64,000 nucleotides of DNA, from the NCBI GenBank assembly GCA_022749755.1, contig CM040448.1, forward strand, positions 1,670,481 to 1,734,480. The letters are read 5' to 3'. Below are positions 11,108-23,147 of the stretch, piece by piece. The translations under genes were made by a program, and so were the position numbers. Source of the stretch: Azadirachta indica. Lineage: Eukaryota; Streptophyta; Magnoliopsida; Sapindales; Meliaceae. Every line of letters begins with the position of its first letter. Positions within the stretch are counted from its first letter, which is position 1. The notes beneath the pieces are model-generated. The model was not told the origin of the DNA. It did not search any database and saw nothing but the letters and a program-made list of their open reading frames with translations.

Positions 11108-12827
11108 TTAAACATCAAATCAACTTTTTTCTGTTTTAGTTGGGAATTGGAAGCAGCTACCCACTAGGGCTATAATATTGCTCCCTCAACAGTGAATGTT
11201 TCTTCCATTAATATATTTTTCTTCATGCTTGCATACCTGCTGTTGTAATTGGATTTGAGACTAAATAATTATCTGTTAATTGGAGAAGGTGTAAATTCTT
11301 GAAGAAAGCAATTCCTTGAGGAATACTTTCTTACGTTTTTACCGGTATGTTTGTACTCACTTGATTATGATTTTTAAGACACTGATCTTTCTAGTCACAG
11401 GAATTTTGAATATGATTATGGGCAGATCATTACTTCAACTTTGAAGCTGTCTCATTAAATTGCAAGGTGCATACTTTCACCTGATATTGGTGGAATTTTT
11501 TTTTTATTTAATCCTTCTCTAAAATAGTAAATGAATATACAAAAATCTCTCTCCACATTTGATGTGAGTATTAAGCGGATTTAAATCCTAAATCTCTTGT
11601 ACTACACGATTTTATTAGCTAAACAAACTGAGACTCGCTCCTCTTGCTTTATTTTAAGGCATTTTTCTGCATAAATTGCAAAACGTTTGGCCTTCAAAAA
11701 TTCCCTTGCATATTACTGTGCCATTCCTCTTAATTGATTGCGTGACACCTACTATACTATTATTAGATCATATATTTTGGTAGTAGCAATTTCTTTAAAA
11801 AAAAAAAAAGGAGTAGCGAATTCACGCATTTGGCCCCCCAAAAGAAAAGCATGAAAAGTATGAACCAACGTGAATAGAAGAAGAAGAAGAAGAAAAAGAT
11901 GATATTTTGCATTGGCACGCTTGCAGAACAAAATTTTTGACGTTGTTTGTGAGAAAAGACAAAAGGGTTCCGATAAATCCAACTGTTATCTGTGCACGTG
12001 AGGTGCAGAATTTATGAGATAATGCATTGCTCTCCAAGTAAAGTAAAAGTATTCACAAGTAAAATATTTACCTGAATCTTGCGGGACCATGAGACAAGTA
12101 TGTTTGACAAGTGATCCTCATTTGTTTTGTAACCTGTTAAATCACATGTCTTCTTGCCCTTTTCTAGCAACAAACAGCTGCTTAATAGTAAGTAAGACTT
12201 CACACCAATTCTCTCTCTTTTCTCTTTCTCCCCCTTGAATACACACTTTCTTTGCTTTCTTTGCCACATGGGCAATCACCTAAAAATTTCATTCATTGGG
12301 CTAACAACCCCGCATTGACAAAATGTAACTTTTAATTCACAGCTACAATTTGATTTGACGTACAAGCAATAAACATTAGTTGCATTTATTATACGTCTTT
12401 TATTTTCGGATGATTGTATTTATAAAATGTGAATTTGGTGCAAATGAATGTTAATTTACTTTTAAAAAAAAAATTGATTTGCATTAAACTCGTGACTAAA
12501 AATTTTGAATGTGTAGGAACATTGGGTATTTATCAAATATTTAAAAGTACACTTAAATAATTGAAGATATCGGAAAGAGAGCTAGTTGCAGAAGCATTTC
12601 AACTTTGGAAATGAATTTTTTAAACAACTGGGAATGGTTACAAAGGACAGAAGATTATGTTGATGATGATGATAAGCTGGGGCTTATCTAATTCTGAGCT
12701 CCCTCCTAAAGAACAGTTTCTTCAGCTTTACCTCTGATGATCTCTGAGCTAGTCTTTGCACTCAGTATTCTGTTCCAAATTCTTTAACATGCTTTTGGAA
12801 ACAGTAGTTGTTCTTCTTGATCAGGGT
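11108..12827. other. Convergent intergenic region between lipoate ligase and MYB
   Basis: The stretch holds the 3' UTRs of both flanking genes. A (GAA)n run lies at about 11877-11895. No gene was recognised; the minus-strand frames at 11752-12275 are low-complexity and lack family features. Confidence 0.6.
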
Positions 12828-14833
12828 TCAGGCTCCTACTCCAAGAAAATCTATAAATGGGGGTGATATGTTATTGTCTAAATGGCTGGTCGCTGTGTTG
12901 TTTTCTGCAACTGATTGTGATGATGGTGATGGTAATTCGGTGATTGAGACTTGAGATGCTGATGCCACTGTGTCTGAGAAAGCAGTAGAGAAATTATAGT
13001 TGCTGCAGATTGATTGTTGCATTATCATCTGATGAGAATAGGGATTGGAAACTGTGAAGTTCGTATCATTTTTCATCATCATATCACAGTGAGTAATGCT
13101 GTTCCGGCCTAAACTGTCGTCAGCTTTGCATCCTGTAAACAATCACCAGGCACACCAATTCTTATGATTGAATAAAATTAAAATAAACAGAAATTATTTG
13201 CAACAACTACGCAGTAAACTGAGAACAAGTGAACTAGTGATTATATCTCTACGTTATTTGCAACAACTAGTGATCATATAACTTAAAAGAAAGACGAAGA
13301 AGAAGACTGAGAAACGTTTCTAGTTAAGTGAGTTTGGCCTTAATTTTATGGTAAAAGTAAGATGTCAAAGAATTAATTTTATGTGCATATCAATTTGGGA
13401 GGAAAATTTCTTTAATTTGTGTTTGCCGAAGGAAAAAACATATTGAAATTGAATATGATTTAAGGAAGAGAATTTGTGAACACGAAATTACACGTAACAA
13501 CTAGAAGTTGAACTTGCACTGGAAAGACCAGACAAGGGTGAGAAAAACAATGAAAAATATGGAAGTAAATAACAACACAGAGAGAAACCACAACCACTGA
13601 GAGGGAAGCGCAAAACCCCAAATGCACAAGGAGCAAAGAAGGCAGAATGTAGACATTGGAGAGAGCGAAAAGACAAACCAGAAAAGAAATCAAAAGTCGT
13701 CTTGTGATTTCCATGGTAACGAGAAGGTGGGAGAAAGCTGTTGCTGCTGCTGCTGCTTGTCGACCCAAGAAAAAAATCTCTACCATTTATCATCACTGCC
13801 TGTTCACTTCTAGTCATGTTGAAAGTCCCATTAGACCGACCATTTGGAGCTGTAAATGGGCTCTGTGAAGATGAGTTTATGAAGCTGACATTGCAGATAT
13901 TAAGGCAGTTACTATAATTAACTTCTCTGTTATAACTGGCTTTAACATTTGTGCGCAGAAAACCCTTGCTTTCCTCGTCTAACTTTCTATCAACAACTTG
14001 ATTCAGTTTTCTCCTCCGATAAGCGCTGGATTGCTCTCTGTATTTCCTAGCCATTATAACATGCCAGTGATTTTTAACAGCATTATCAGTTCTTCCAGGG
14101 AAAAGCCTAGCAATCATAGCCCATTTGTTTCCATACACTCTATGTGCTGCCATTAACCTCTCTTCTTCCTCTTCACTGAAAGCTCTCTTGTTGATCCTCG
14201 GATCCAACTGATTGAACCATCTCAACCTACAACTCTTACCTTCAAACAGAACAAAATTAATTTGTAAGAACCGAAAAAAAAAGGAAAAAGGCAAATAAAA
14301 ATAAGTTTGACAAAAAAAGTGATAAATTTACCTGATCTTCCTTGCAGCTTCTCTGCTATAAGGTTCCAGTTTTGAGGTCCGTAAAGAGCAACAAGTTCCC
14401 TGAGCTTAGAATCCTCAGCAGGTCTCCAATGACCTCTTGAACAAACTTTTGTCTGCACACAATTCATTTCCTTCACAAAAGCTGAATTCTCATCTGGGTT
14501 TTCTTCACTAATGTTGATTCTTTTCCTCGCAACATCTTCCACAGCAACAACATCTACACCACTGTTTTCCTCGTTACCGTCGCCAGCTGCTGCTGCCGCT
14601 GTTGCTACGACCTCACTGTTGTAGTTATCTTCCAAACTACAACTAATATTTTGTGAGGTGACGACATAATTTATTGGACAAACATAGAGAGAAGAACCCA
14701 TGTGTGAAAACATATTCTCCATTGATGAGTTAGAATGGGAAGACGCATTTGCATAGAAAGCGTAGTGATTAGTCGTCATGCTTTCATTTTCTTGTTGACA
14801 GAAACTGCTGTCGTGGAACTGTTGCAAAGTCAT
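12828..14833 (-). CDS. R2R3-MYB transcription factor, subgroup 21 (MYB105/110/117 group)
   Basis: Three exons on the minus strand (14332..14833, 13679..14239, 12828..13132) give 455 aa. An acidic, Ser/Asn-rich N-terminus with a five-Ala run precedes R2 (from about Gly134, Trp136/Trp156/Trp175). R3 follows from about 186, with Phe188 replacing the first Trp as is usual, and then [20 protein letters not shown]. The R2-R3 junction intron splits the Gly of [11 protein letters not shown] at the conserved position. The tail ends [10 protein letters not shown], a motif I associate with subgroup 21. Members of this group act in organ boundaries, secondary walls and seeds; At3g29020 (MYB110) and At5g39700 (MYB89) sit in the matching Arabidopsis positions. 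The start at 14833 is the first ATG; the frame is open upstream only through a GTG. The exon 2 donor at 13679 is my least certain border. Confidence 0.9.
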
Positions 14834-16429
14834 GTTCTTGAGGCCAAAAATGGAAAACAGAAGTGCCAGAACAAAACAAGAAGAAGAGAAGAGAGAAAGA
14901 GAGAAGATTATTAGTAGCAGAAAAAGTGTTTGTCTTTGTTGTGACAAAAACCCACACGATTTACTCACATTACCTTCTAGTTGAGTTTCTTCAACACTCT
15001 GACCGAACTTTCACCTCTAATTTGACTCTTTCTGTGGAGTGAAATTAACAAGACATTATATTGCACAACGCTACTTTGTGGTGCGTGAACATACAACATA
15101 TTATTATTCCCATTAAGACATAGAACAAAAATTAATTAATGCACTAAATTAATAGCTTTAATTATCTGATGCTAAAAATGGGAAAAAGAAAATGAAGATT
15201 AGGAGTTTAATTTGGGCATTAAAGATAAGGTGGGATTTCAACAATGTGTTTAAACCTTCTATGTTTAATTAACAAAATTGGATGATCTCTTGCATATTAA
15301 TTACTAGTGGCTAAATGTTGAAAGACTAATAACATTTCCATTTTGCTGTTTTTCAGCTTCTAATCAAATCGCCGACAGAAAGTAAACATTTTTTTAATCT
15401 TATTTAAAAGGTTTAAAAGTAATAGATTATATATTTAGACACCATAAATATATATATATATATATATATGTGACACGATTCTTATTAAATGATACAATGA
15501 GTTTGATATCTTTAGTATCATATTTTGCCAAGGGAATAGGCCAATAACATTAGAACGCTAGGTAAGAGTTTTGCTATATATACTAAATAGAATTGCAAAA
15601 ATATATATATATATATATATATAAGAGTTAGCTAGTGCAATATAGACGCCAAAAGTGCGAGTGGTGTAATATGAATGCTACATCTCTCTGTATCTCTGAA
15701 ACTGCATGGATTATTGCAGGTTCTCTTGCTTCTTTCTCTTGAAACACACACACGTGTGGATGTCATCTAATGTCACGCGTGAAGTTATTTATACATATAT
15801 ACAGAAGCAAAAAAGGTAGCCAAACCAAACCCAACTCTAGCTAATTAAAATCCCTCGCTCTCAGGCTGGCTGTCTCTCTCTAACTTGACAAAAGAAGATC
15901 ACTGCAAGCTCTGAGTGCAAAAGCTCCGGGACCCTGCAAAAAAGCTCAAAAAAAGATTTACGATTCAGAGGCCAAGAAACAAGGACATCGCATGCATGCA
16001 TATATCACAAAACATCCACCCAACCCCCTCTCTATCTCTCACAATAAATATGCATACAAAATTAACTTAACGCTCTCCCAGAAGACATAACTCTGAGACA
16101 GAAACAGATCTTTAAGCTTCGTGGGTTTCTTTGGGTTAATTTTCGTTTATGTCATTAACCACCTGAAAATGGCTCAGCATTCAGCACCAAGAAACGCCAT
16201 ATATAAATTGATCACCAACCCATTAGAAGATAAGTAATAAAGAATGCAATTGTGTACATCCATAACAGAACTGCTATTTAACATTATTTTGTTGAGAAGT
16301 TCGAGTCTTGAATTAATAATTGATCATACGGGCAATGGTACCATCTAGGGCATTAAACTTGAAAGAAAGTTTTGATCTACCATCTTTTAGTAAAAAAATC
16401 TCCGAAAAGATCCTACAAAATATATATAC

Positions 16430-16466
<37 letters not shown>

Positions 16467-19400
16467 TAATTCATGACTTTTTAATGTATGTTTGAGACGC
16501 AGGTACTGCTACTTAAATTTAAAAGTATAGCACTTGCTTTTAATTAATGCTTTTTGTTCAAGATTTTACAGAACTGTCTTTCTATGATAAGTGGGAAGTA
16601 GAAAGGTAGACACAAATGAGAAATTTTTTGTGAATTTTTTAAATTATTATTGTCTGACTAGCTACAGCTTTGATTAATTAAGATCAACAAGCACGCTTAA
16701 AAGTAAATTCTGTGGAACTACTTACATACACTGCAGGACAGTTACCTACCCAGTTTTTTCGATGTCAATTCTAGCTAGCTAGCAGCAGAATCCTTCAGGC
16801 AAACAGCTCTTAACAAAATCCAAATTTAGATCAGAAAATTATGAATCTTTACTTGGTTTCAACATTCTGAGAGTTTTAGACATTAAACCCGTTAGTATTT
16901 TGTTACATTTTTTTATTCTTTTTGCAACTTAAAATTTGATATTTGTTATGGAAAAGTTGATCAAATACTAACGAAAAAACTTGAAAATTTGGAAACAAAT
17001 TAAAGAAGTACTGTGTACAACGTAATATTAATGTATTGTAATGATGATCAATCAATCTCTAAGTGACATATGTTAGAGTCTGATTGTTGCTCTATTTTTT
17101 CCATCAGATTAATGTCCCTATTATACTTATATATCTTCACGTACATTCCCAAAGGGATAGATGGAGCTTGCAGAAAAAGAAAGAAAGTGTTGATGTTACA
17201 GTCGTAACCAATTATGTATTTAGAGTTAATGTTACTTGGCACTGATGATGATGTGGATATCAATTAATAATACATTCAAATATATAGTAAAAATGGTAAA
17301 CCAAATTCTCAATGCAAGTCTGTGGACAAGATGACCCAAATTCTATTAAATACAGTGGAGCAACTGGCATACTTCAGAAGCTTTTCTTCAATTATGCAAT
17401 CTCAATTAATTGCCTTAAAGTTTTTCACCACACCAAGTAAAATACGTAGAAGAATTAAACATATGTGATCGGCTTTTTTTTGTTTGTGGAGGAAAATTGT
17501 GTTGGAGATCCCAAGGCAACAGGCATGCATGATTTCAATATCAACTATGTCAACCATCTTAAATTTAACTCAAATTGAGTCACAAAATTTTGCTTATAAT
17601 CAGAGATAAAACAATAGTAAAATGAATACTTGTTAAGTAAACGCTTAATTTTAATAAATTGGTAAAAGAATTTTTAAAAAATAAATGCTAAATTAAAACA
17701 AATCAAATATGAATAATTAGAGGATTTGGCCTAGCTATCATCAGTTTCCTTGGGGCCTATGATATGAGAGTTTTACAAATTGCTAGAAATGGGTTGCCTT
17801 GCTTTTTGCGTTTGCTTGTAAAATCAGCATGGAATCATTTTGCAGCTAGGTTCAAGTAGACTCGCTGACAAATGTTTCAAACTTCAGAGTCCGAAAATTC
17901 AGACTGGTTTCTAATTTAAAAGTGTGTAAGATATTAAATTAACGAGTAATAACTTCTGACTCCCTAATTCTTATACATTTTCATAACTTGAAATATTATT
18001 TATCTATTTATATCAATTTAGTTCCCATTGCCTTTCTGAATTGCCAATTGTCTTTATAATATTAATTGTTAACCATCCTATGATAAGAATATGTAATTTA
18101 CATATAAGACCGAAAGTAAGAAGCATTATTCATCTTTAAAGTCAAGAGTTTAATCCTCTTTATACATATCACGAACTTGAAATATTATAAAGTACAGTAT
18201 TTGTACAACATTTTTAAATATTCTTTATTTAAGGGTCAGTTTTCTAATTTTTTTATACACGTCCAACTAATGTTAACCTATTAGATTTCATAAGAAGAAT
18301 GATTATAATTCTCAATCAATTTATGTAAAGTTGATCAATATACTCTTCTTAACTTTTGTATTGAAACTTAAAACTCTCGTTACCAATTTTTTTTCCAAAT
18401 AGAGTATTGAAAATTTTAGGATGTAGCAATGTGTTTATGGGATGATAATATTCATATATTTGAAGTTGACCCCTCTCTGTATCGGACTAGAATTTCAAGA
18501 CTAGATTTCAGACGCGCTTGTTGATAAACAAGGCTATTTCATTCATTTGGTTAGGTGCACATCAACACATGTACCTATTTGACACAAATGAAAAAATTAT
18601 GTTTTATTTATGAAAACATAAAAAATAGACACCCTGATATTATAAATCCATTAATTTAAAGGTAACGTGCCCTGCATGCATGCAACTACTGAGATCGGTC
18701 AAAGGTCGGCCTATACAACATTTAATGAGACATTAATTATAAATTTCGTCGGACTGTATCAATGATCCTTGCATATATCTTATTATTGTCTACATTTTCA
18801 GTGGGTTTTAATTTTCATTGTTTTGTCCATTGCTTGTACAAACGACCCATCCATGATGATACACGAAAGAGAAAGTTAACAAGGGTAAAAAGCTCCTCTA
18901 AAGTCTAAAGATGTTTTAGTAAAACATCTGCTTTTTAAGCGAATGCTAGAAGTGCTTTTTGTGTATATGGTAATTCCGAATGAAAGCAGCTTACAGTCCA
19001 GAGACTACTCTGGGTATACAGCTACGAACAGTAATTGCAAAGAGAATAATAAAGCTAATTTGTTGGAAGTTGCGAACTTCCAAGTGCTTTTCAAGTGGAA
19101 TTTTTTACTTTAATTTGATATTTGGTGGCTAACAAATTAATAATTAATTAAATTCAAAGAAAAAAAAAAACGTTCGGACTAACTCATGCTAGTCTTTCTC
19201 CTTCTATAAATGGATGTATAAAAAGAAACAAACTAAACCAAACAAAAAACAATCACAATAGAAAATAAACAAGTAAAAGCAAACAAGTACTAAAGTCAAA
19301 ACGAAAACGAAAACGAAAACAAAAACCAAAACCAATAATAAGAAAACAAGAAAAAGAATAAATTCTAGAGCTTTGTTAACACCTTGCTTCCAAATATTAA

Positions 19401-19710
19401 TTGGATATTCCAACGAGCCATATGCCATATATGGACTTGTTACAAAATATAATAGTTACAATCGCTACGAAACATAAACCAACTAATTTTTTCCTTCTAT
19501 TTTTTTTAATTTTTATTAAATTCCGAATTTAAGTGTTACATTTCTAACTTATCAAGAAATTTAAGAGAGAAAATATGTAACATGGATAATCACATGGAAT
19601 AATAACATCAAAATATATAACATGGATAATTAAATGGAATAATAACATCCAGATATATCCCTGAAATTATACATTTACATAATAAAAAATATATACTTAT
19701 TACATAATCA
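14834..19710. other. Long intergenic region upstream of the MYB gene
   Basis: I see no gene. The first kilobase is the MYB promoter side. The region has many simple repeats: TA runs at about 15449-15469 and 15599-15622, and a CA run at 16433-16464. A near-perfect short inverted repeat (GATGTTTT/AAAACATC) lies at about 18909-18927. A run of AACGAA-type hexamers lies at about 19297-19325. Short frames here are low-complexity. Confidence 0.6.
16433..16464. repeat. (CA)16 microsatellite
   Basis: An uninterrupted dinucleotide CA array of about 32 bases, in the MYB-MULE spacer. It is likely to be length-polymorphic. Confidence 0.95.
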
Positions 19711-19720
19711 TTTTAAATTA
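19711..19720. repeat. Left target-site duplication of the MULE
   Basis: The 10 bases TTTTAAATTA directly abut the left terminal inverted repeat and are repeated exactly at 21218-21227. A 9-10 base duplication is the hallmark of Mutator-like insertion. Confidence 0.9.
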
Positions 19721-19916
19721 GGGATTTTAACACATACCTCCTCTAAAGTTTAACTTTTTAACACTTACATAGAAAATTTGCCTTAATGCACACATACCTC
19801 ACCTACAAACTTCCACTTTCATCCATAATTATAGAAAAGACATATTTACCCTTCATTTGCCATTTTTGAAATAAAGACAAAAATTTAAACTTGAAATATT
19901 TTTTTAATTAAAATAA
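19721..19916 (+). repeat. MULE left terminal inverted repeat
   Basis: About 196 bases matching the reverse complement of 21024-21217 with scattered substitutions. The best-conserved inner block covers ATCCATAATTATA through CCCTTCATTT and a long AAATAAAGACAAAAATTTAA stretch. Confidence 0.88.
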
Positions 19917-20013
19917 GGAGTTTTAACACTACTTCCCTTAAAGTTTTAAATTCTAACACTTAAATAAATAGTTTAGGAAAAGGCACACATATCTCTCCTG
20001 AAACCATCCATCT
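19916..20013 (+). repeat. Degenerate direct copy of the outer MULE TIR
   Basis: This segment begins GAGTTTTAACACTAC and tracks 19722-19820 through the landmarks TAACACTTA, GGCACACATA and CTTT. It is a diverged tandem duplicate of the terminal repeat just inside the left TIR, a pattern found in some MULEs whose TIRs carry subrepeats. Confidence 0.65.
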
Positions 20014-21023
20014 TTGTTATTTCACTGTTAAAATTAGGGGTATTACAATAAAAAGTAGAAAAAATTTCTCCTTTTACTCCTCCACCACATCCTCTTTTCT
20101 CTCAAACAATGCCTCCTCCATTACCCAATGCTCACTACTTCCCTACTTTTTACCTCCTTCTTCGTCTATTTTTGTATTTACTCCATTCTCCTCCACTCTT
20201 TCACTACCTCTTTCCTCATTTGTACCTCCATGGTAACTTCACATTCGCTGGCTTAACGCTCTTCAGCTTCTTAATAATATGCAGGTCTTTTTTTCACACA
20301 TCCAGAGGATAAGAAATAAGATAGCTGATACTCTAATTAATCATGGTTTAACTTGTTGTTCCTTTTACTGGTGTAATGATCCCCCTCCTCTCATTTACAG
20401 AGACTTACATTTAAATGTTTGGAATGTTCCCAACTTTCTATTTATTTCATAATATCTATTATTGTTGTTGCCAACCGCAAAATTGTTTAACAGTTTATCA
20501 ACTATTGGTTAGAACATTCTATTAGTTGTTAATTCCTTACTCCTTTAAATACTATATATGTATTTGGTGTTGTATAATGATAGATCTGCTGTTGGGAAAA
20601 GTTATTTGGTTATATGCTGCTGGAAACTATTGTTGTTGCTATTGGGAGTGTTGTTGCCTTACTTGTGTTATGCTATTTCTGAACTTTCATTCTATTATTG
20701 GATTAACGCCAATACTTGCTGCTGGTGCTATTTTCCACTTAATTTCTGCTAAAGTGTTTGTTGTGCTATCTTACTGTTATTTTATCTTCCCATCTAGTGT
20801 TAGCTGCAAATTCTGCTATTGCTGATATGCTTTACTGCTATTACTTACTGTCTATAGCAAAAAAAAAAACAGCCTAATTTTTGTTATTTTGTAGTAAAAA
20901 GAATTGCAATTTATTGATATTTCTTCTTACTGTTGTATGTTGTATTTAGCTATTTCTAAACTTTAATTTTTGTTGAACCTATGGTTCCTTTTGTATTCTC
21001 TTTTTTATTTTTTAATAATATAT

Positions 21024-21217
21024 TATTTTAATTAAAAAAATATCTCAAGATTAAATTTTTGTCTTTATTTCAAAAATAATAAATGAAGGGTAAATGTGTC
21101 TTTTATATAATTATGGATGGAAGTGGAAGCCTATAGGGGAGGTATGTGTGTATTAAGCCAAATTTTCTCTCTAAATATTAAAAAACTAAACCTGAGGGGA
21201 GGTATGTGTTAAAACCC
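21024..21217 (-). repeat. MULE right terminal inverted repeat
   Basis: The inverse partner of the left TIR, ending GGTATGTGTTAAAACCC at the right target duplication. Confidence 0.88.
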
Positions 21218-21227
21218 TTTTAAATTA
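21218..21227. repeat. Right target-site duplication of the MULE
   Basis: TTTTAAATTA, identical to 19711-19720, directly follows the right TIR. Confidence 0.9.
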
Positions 21228-21393
21228 TAACATTGATAATTAAAAGCGTTCGATACTTATTACATGAAAATGAACAACCTATATATGTCTTGTTCCATAA
21301 AAGCCATAAAAATTCGAACATCGTACCTTATTACAGCCTCCGCATTTTCTTCGAATCCGTTCGAATTCTGTTGTCAGAGTTCTTCCCCACAAT

Positions 21394-23147
21394 ATGAATG
21401 ATCGTCTTACGATTGATCAACCAGACCGAATCAGCCAATTACCAGACGAAATCTTGCACCAAATACTTTCATTCCTCAACACAAAGTCAGCAGTTCAAAC
21501 AAGCATCTTGTCCAGCAGATGGCGCCATCTCTGGAAATTCACCTCCACAATCCACTTTGATTCCTTCCCATACCGTCCCCTCGGCATGATCGATTACACC
21601 TTCGTGGACAGAACCCTCAACCGCCACCATTCCCCGGAGCTGCAAACGTTTTCTATTGCCGCAACCGTCCGCTGCGACCTCTATACCAACCTCGTCCAAA
21701 ACTGGATTGATTTCGCCCTCGCCCGCCGTGTTCAAGTTCTCATACTTGATTTCATAACTTCCCCACTTCCTGATACAGTCTTTGATTTCCCACCTTCGTT
21801 TTACGCAAACAATCCATCTTTGAAACAAATATCTCTCGGCACTGCAAATCTGAATCCTCCCGTAAATTTCCAGGGTTTTTCCCCTCTTAAATCACTGCGT
21901 CTGAGGTGTTGCAAGCTTAGCTGTGAGATTATACACCAACTTCTATTGACATGTAAGCTTCTTGAGAGCTTAACGATTGATAGGTGTAGGACACTCAAGA
22001 ATGTAAAGATTTTCGGGCTACGGCTTAAGGAATTTACGTTTGTTCGGAGACCTCAACAATATACATTGGTGGAGGTAGTTGATGCTCCAAATTTGGTTTC
22101 CCTAAAGTATTTTGGAAGTTTGGGATGGATTTCAATAGGATGTAATTTGCCTTGCCTTGTGGAAGCTCAGATTTTTCACGATTCTGATGATAACATAGAA
22201 ACTGGTTGTGTGAAAGCATTGCTTGATGAAAAACTTTCTCATGTTCAGCTTCTTGGTGTGGATTATTGGTTCGTTCGGGTAATCATCAATTCCTGTACCA
22301 TCTCTTTTTGCTTTTGTTTTCTTGGTTTCGATTCTTATATTAGGATTTGTGACTTGTTTGACCCATTGGTTGAGACAACATATATTACACTATCTCTCAC
22401 TCTACCCAAGAATTGATGGAATAGCGACGAATGACGTCATATAAAAAATTAACATCGATCTAATTCTGAGTTTTATTTCATAAAATCAATTTCCAAAAAC
22501 AACTTTACTTACCATATTATGCTTCATGTTTACTGATCTCTCACGCTTCTCATATTTGTAAGTTCTTGGCCACAGAATATTCCACAAACGGAAGACATTG
22601 GACAGCTTCTAAGAACATGAAGAATTTCCGTTGGTTTGGTCCATTAAACAAGGAACACGACCTTGCCTATCTGCTTGCCTTCTTAGCAGATTGTCCATCG
22701 CTGGAAACGCTCAAAATATGCGTTAGTTTTTTTTTTTTTTTTTTTTATAGAATTTAATTGAATCGGTTCATTCACTCTTTAAAATTAACACAAAAATTAA
22801 TTTTGCAGTCTCGTGACTATGATCGAGGTGGGATAACCAAGACTCAGTACACATATGGATTGAAGAACGTATTCGTCAGAAAGCCGGAAGATGGAAAGAT
22901 TAAGCTGTCTTCAGTTGGGTTTCTGCATCAGCTCAGGAAAATTGAATTTCTTTACTTTTCAGGTTATGAAAGTGAGATGGAAATGACCAAACGTCTCCTG
23001 CAAAATGCAGTGGTTCTGGATTTGCTGTTTCTGATTTACGAAGAACCTAACAAAAGTGACGGATTTGCGTTACAGAAAGAGTTGTATCAGGAAGTGATTG
23101 CTGGTTTACCTAGAGCTTCTGCTCATGCCAGAATTGTATTTGGCTGA
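21394..23147 (+). CDS. F-box/LRR/FBD-like protein
   Basis: Three exons (21394..22278, 22563..22721, 22809..23147) give 460 aa. An F-box occupies about residues 10-50 (DRISQLPDEILHQILSFL, then TSILSSRWRHLWK). A central leucine-rich part follows with typical plant F-box LRR phrases (FSPLKSLRLRCCKL, LLESLTIDRC), and an FBD-like C-terminus has FLHQLRKIEFLYFSG and a terminal block of acidic and aliphatic residues. These proteins are substrate adaptors of SCF ubiquitin ligases: the F-box binds the ASK1/SKP1 subunit and the repeats bind targets, here unknown. Exon 2 uses the acceptor after TTTGTAAG, because a later CACAG would break the frame. The exon 2 donor (TGC/GTTAGT) is weak, followed by a long T run. 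The promoter carries the MULE just upstream. Confidence 0.88.

Larger units (their letters stand above)
19721..21217. mobile_element. Non-autonomous Mutator-like element (MULE), 1497 bp
   Basis: The element starts GGGATTTTAACACATACCTC and ends with a near-exact inverse (GAGGTATGTGTTAAAACCC). Inverted repeats run about 195 bases inward from each end, and a perfect 10-base target duplication flanks it. Long TIRs with a 9-10 base duplication are diagnostic of Mutator-like elements. Nothing inside resembles an MURA transposase, so it must have been moved in trans. The outer ~100 bases of the left TIR recur, diverged, as a direct copy at about 19916-20013. The interior (about 20050-21020) holds a C/T-rich part followed by TGCT/TGTT-rich sequence of unknown origin, which could be filler or a captured host fragment. 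Its right end is 176 bases from the F-box start codon. TIR divergence of roughly 15-20% by eye suggests it is not a recent insertion. Confidence 0.88.

Noticed and set aside
11752..12275. Minus-strand frames rich in Phe, Leu and Ser
   Set aside because: Low-complexity products with no conserved domain or splice support.
14834..14968. Longer N-terminus for the MYB from a GTG
   Set aside because: Hydrophobic stretch without ATG; the ATG at 14833 is the first usable start.
20109..20825. Possible host gene inside the MULE
   Set aside because: Frames are short and low-complexity; no family recognised, so I only flag the interior as of unknown origin.
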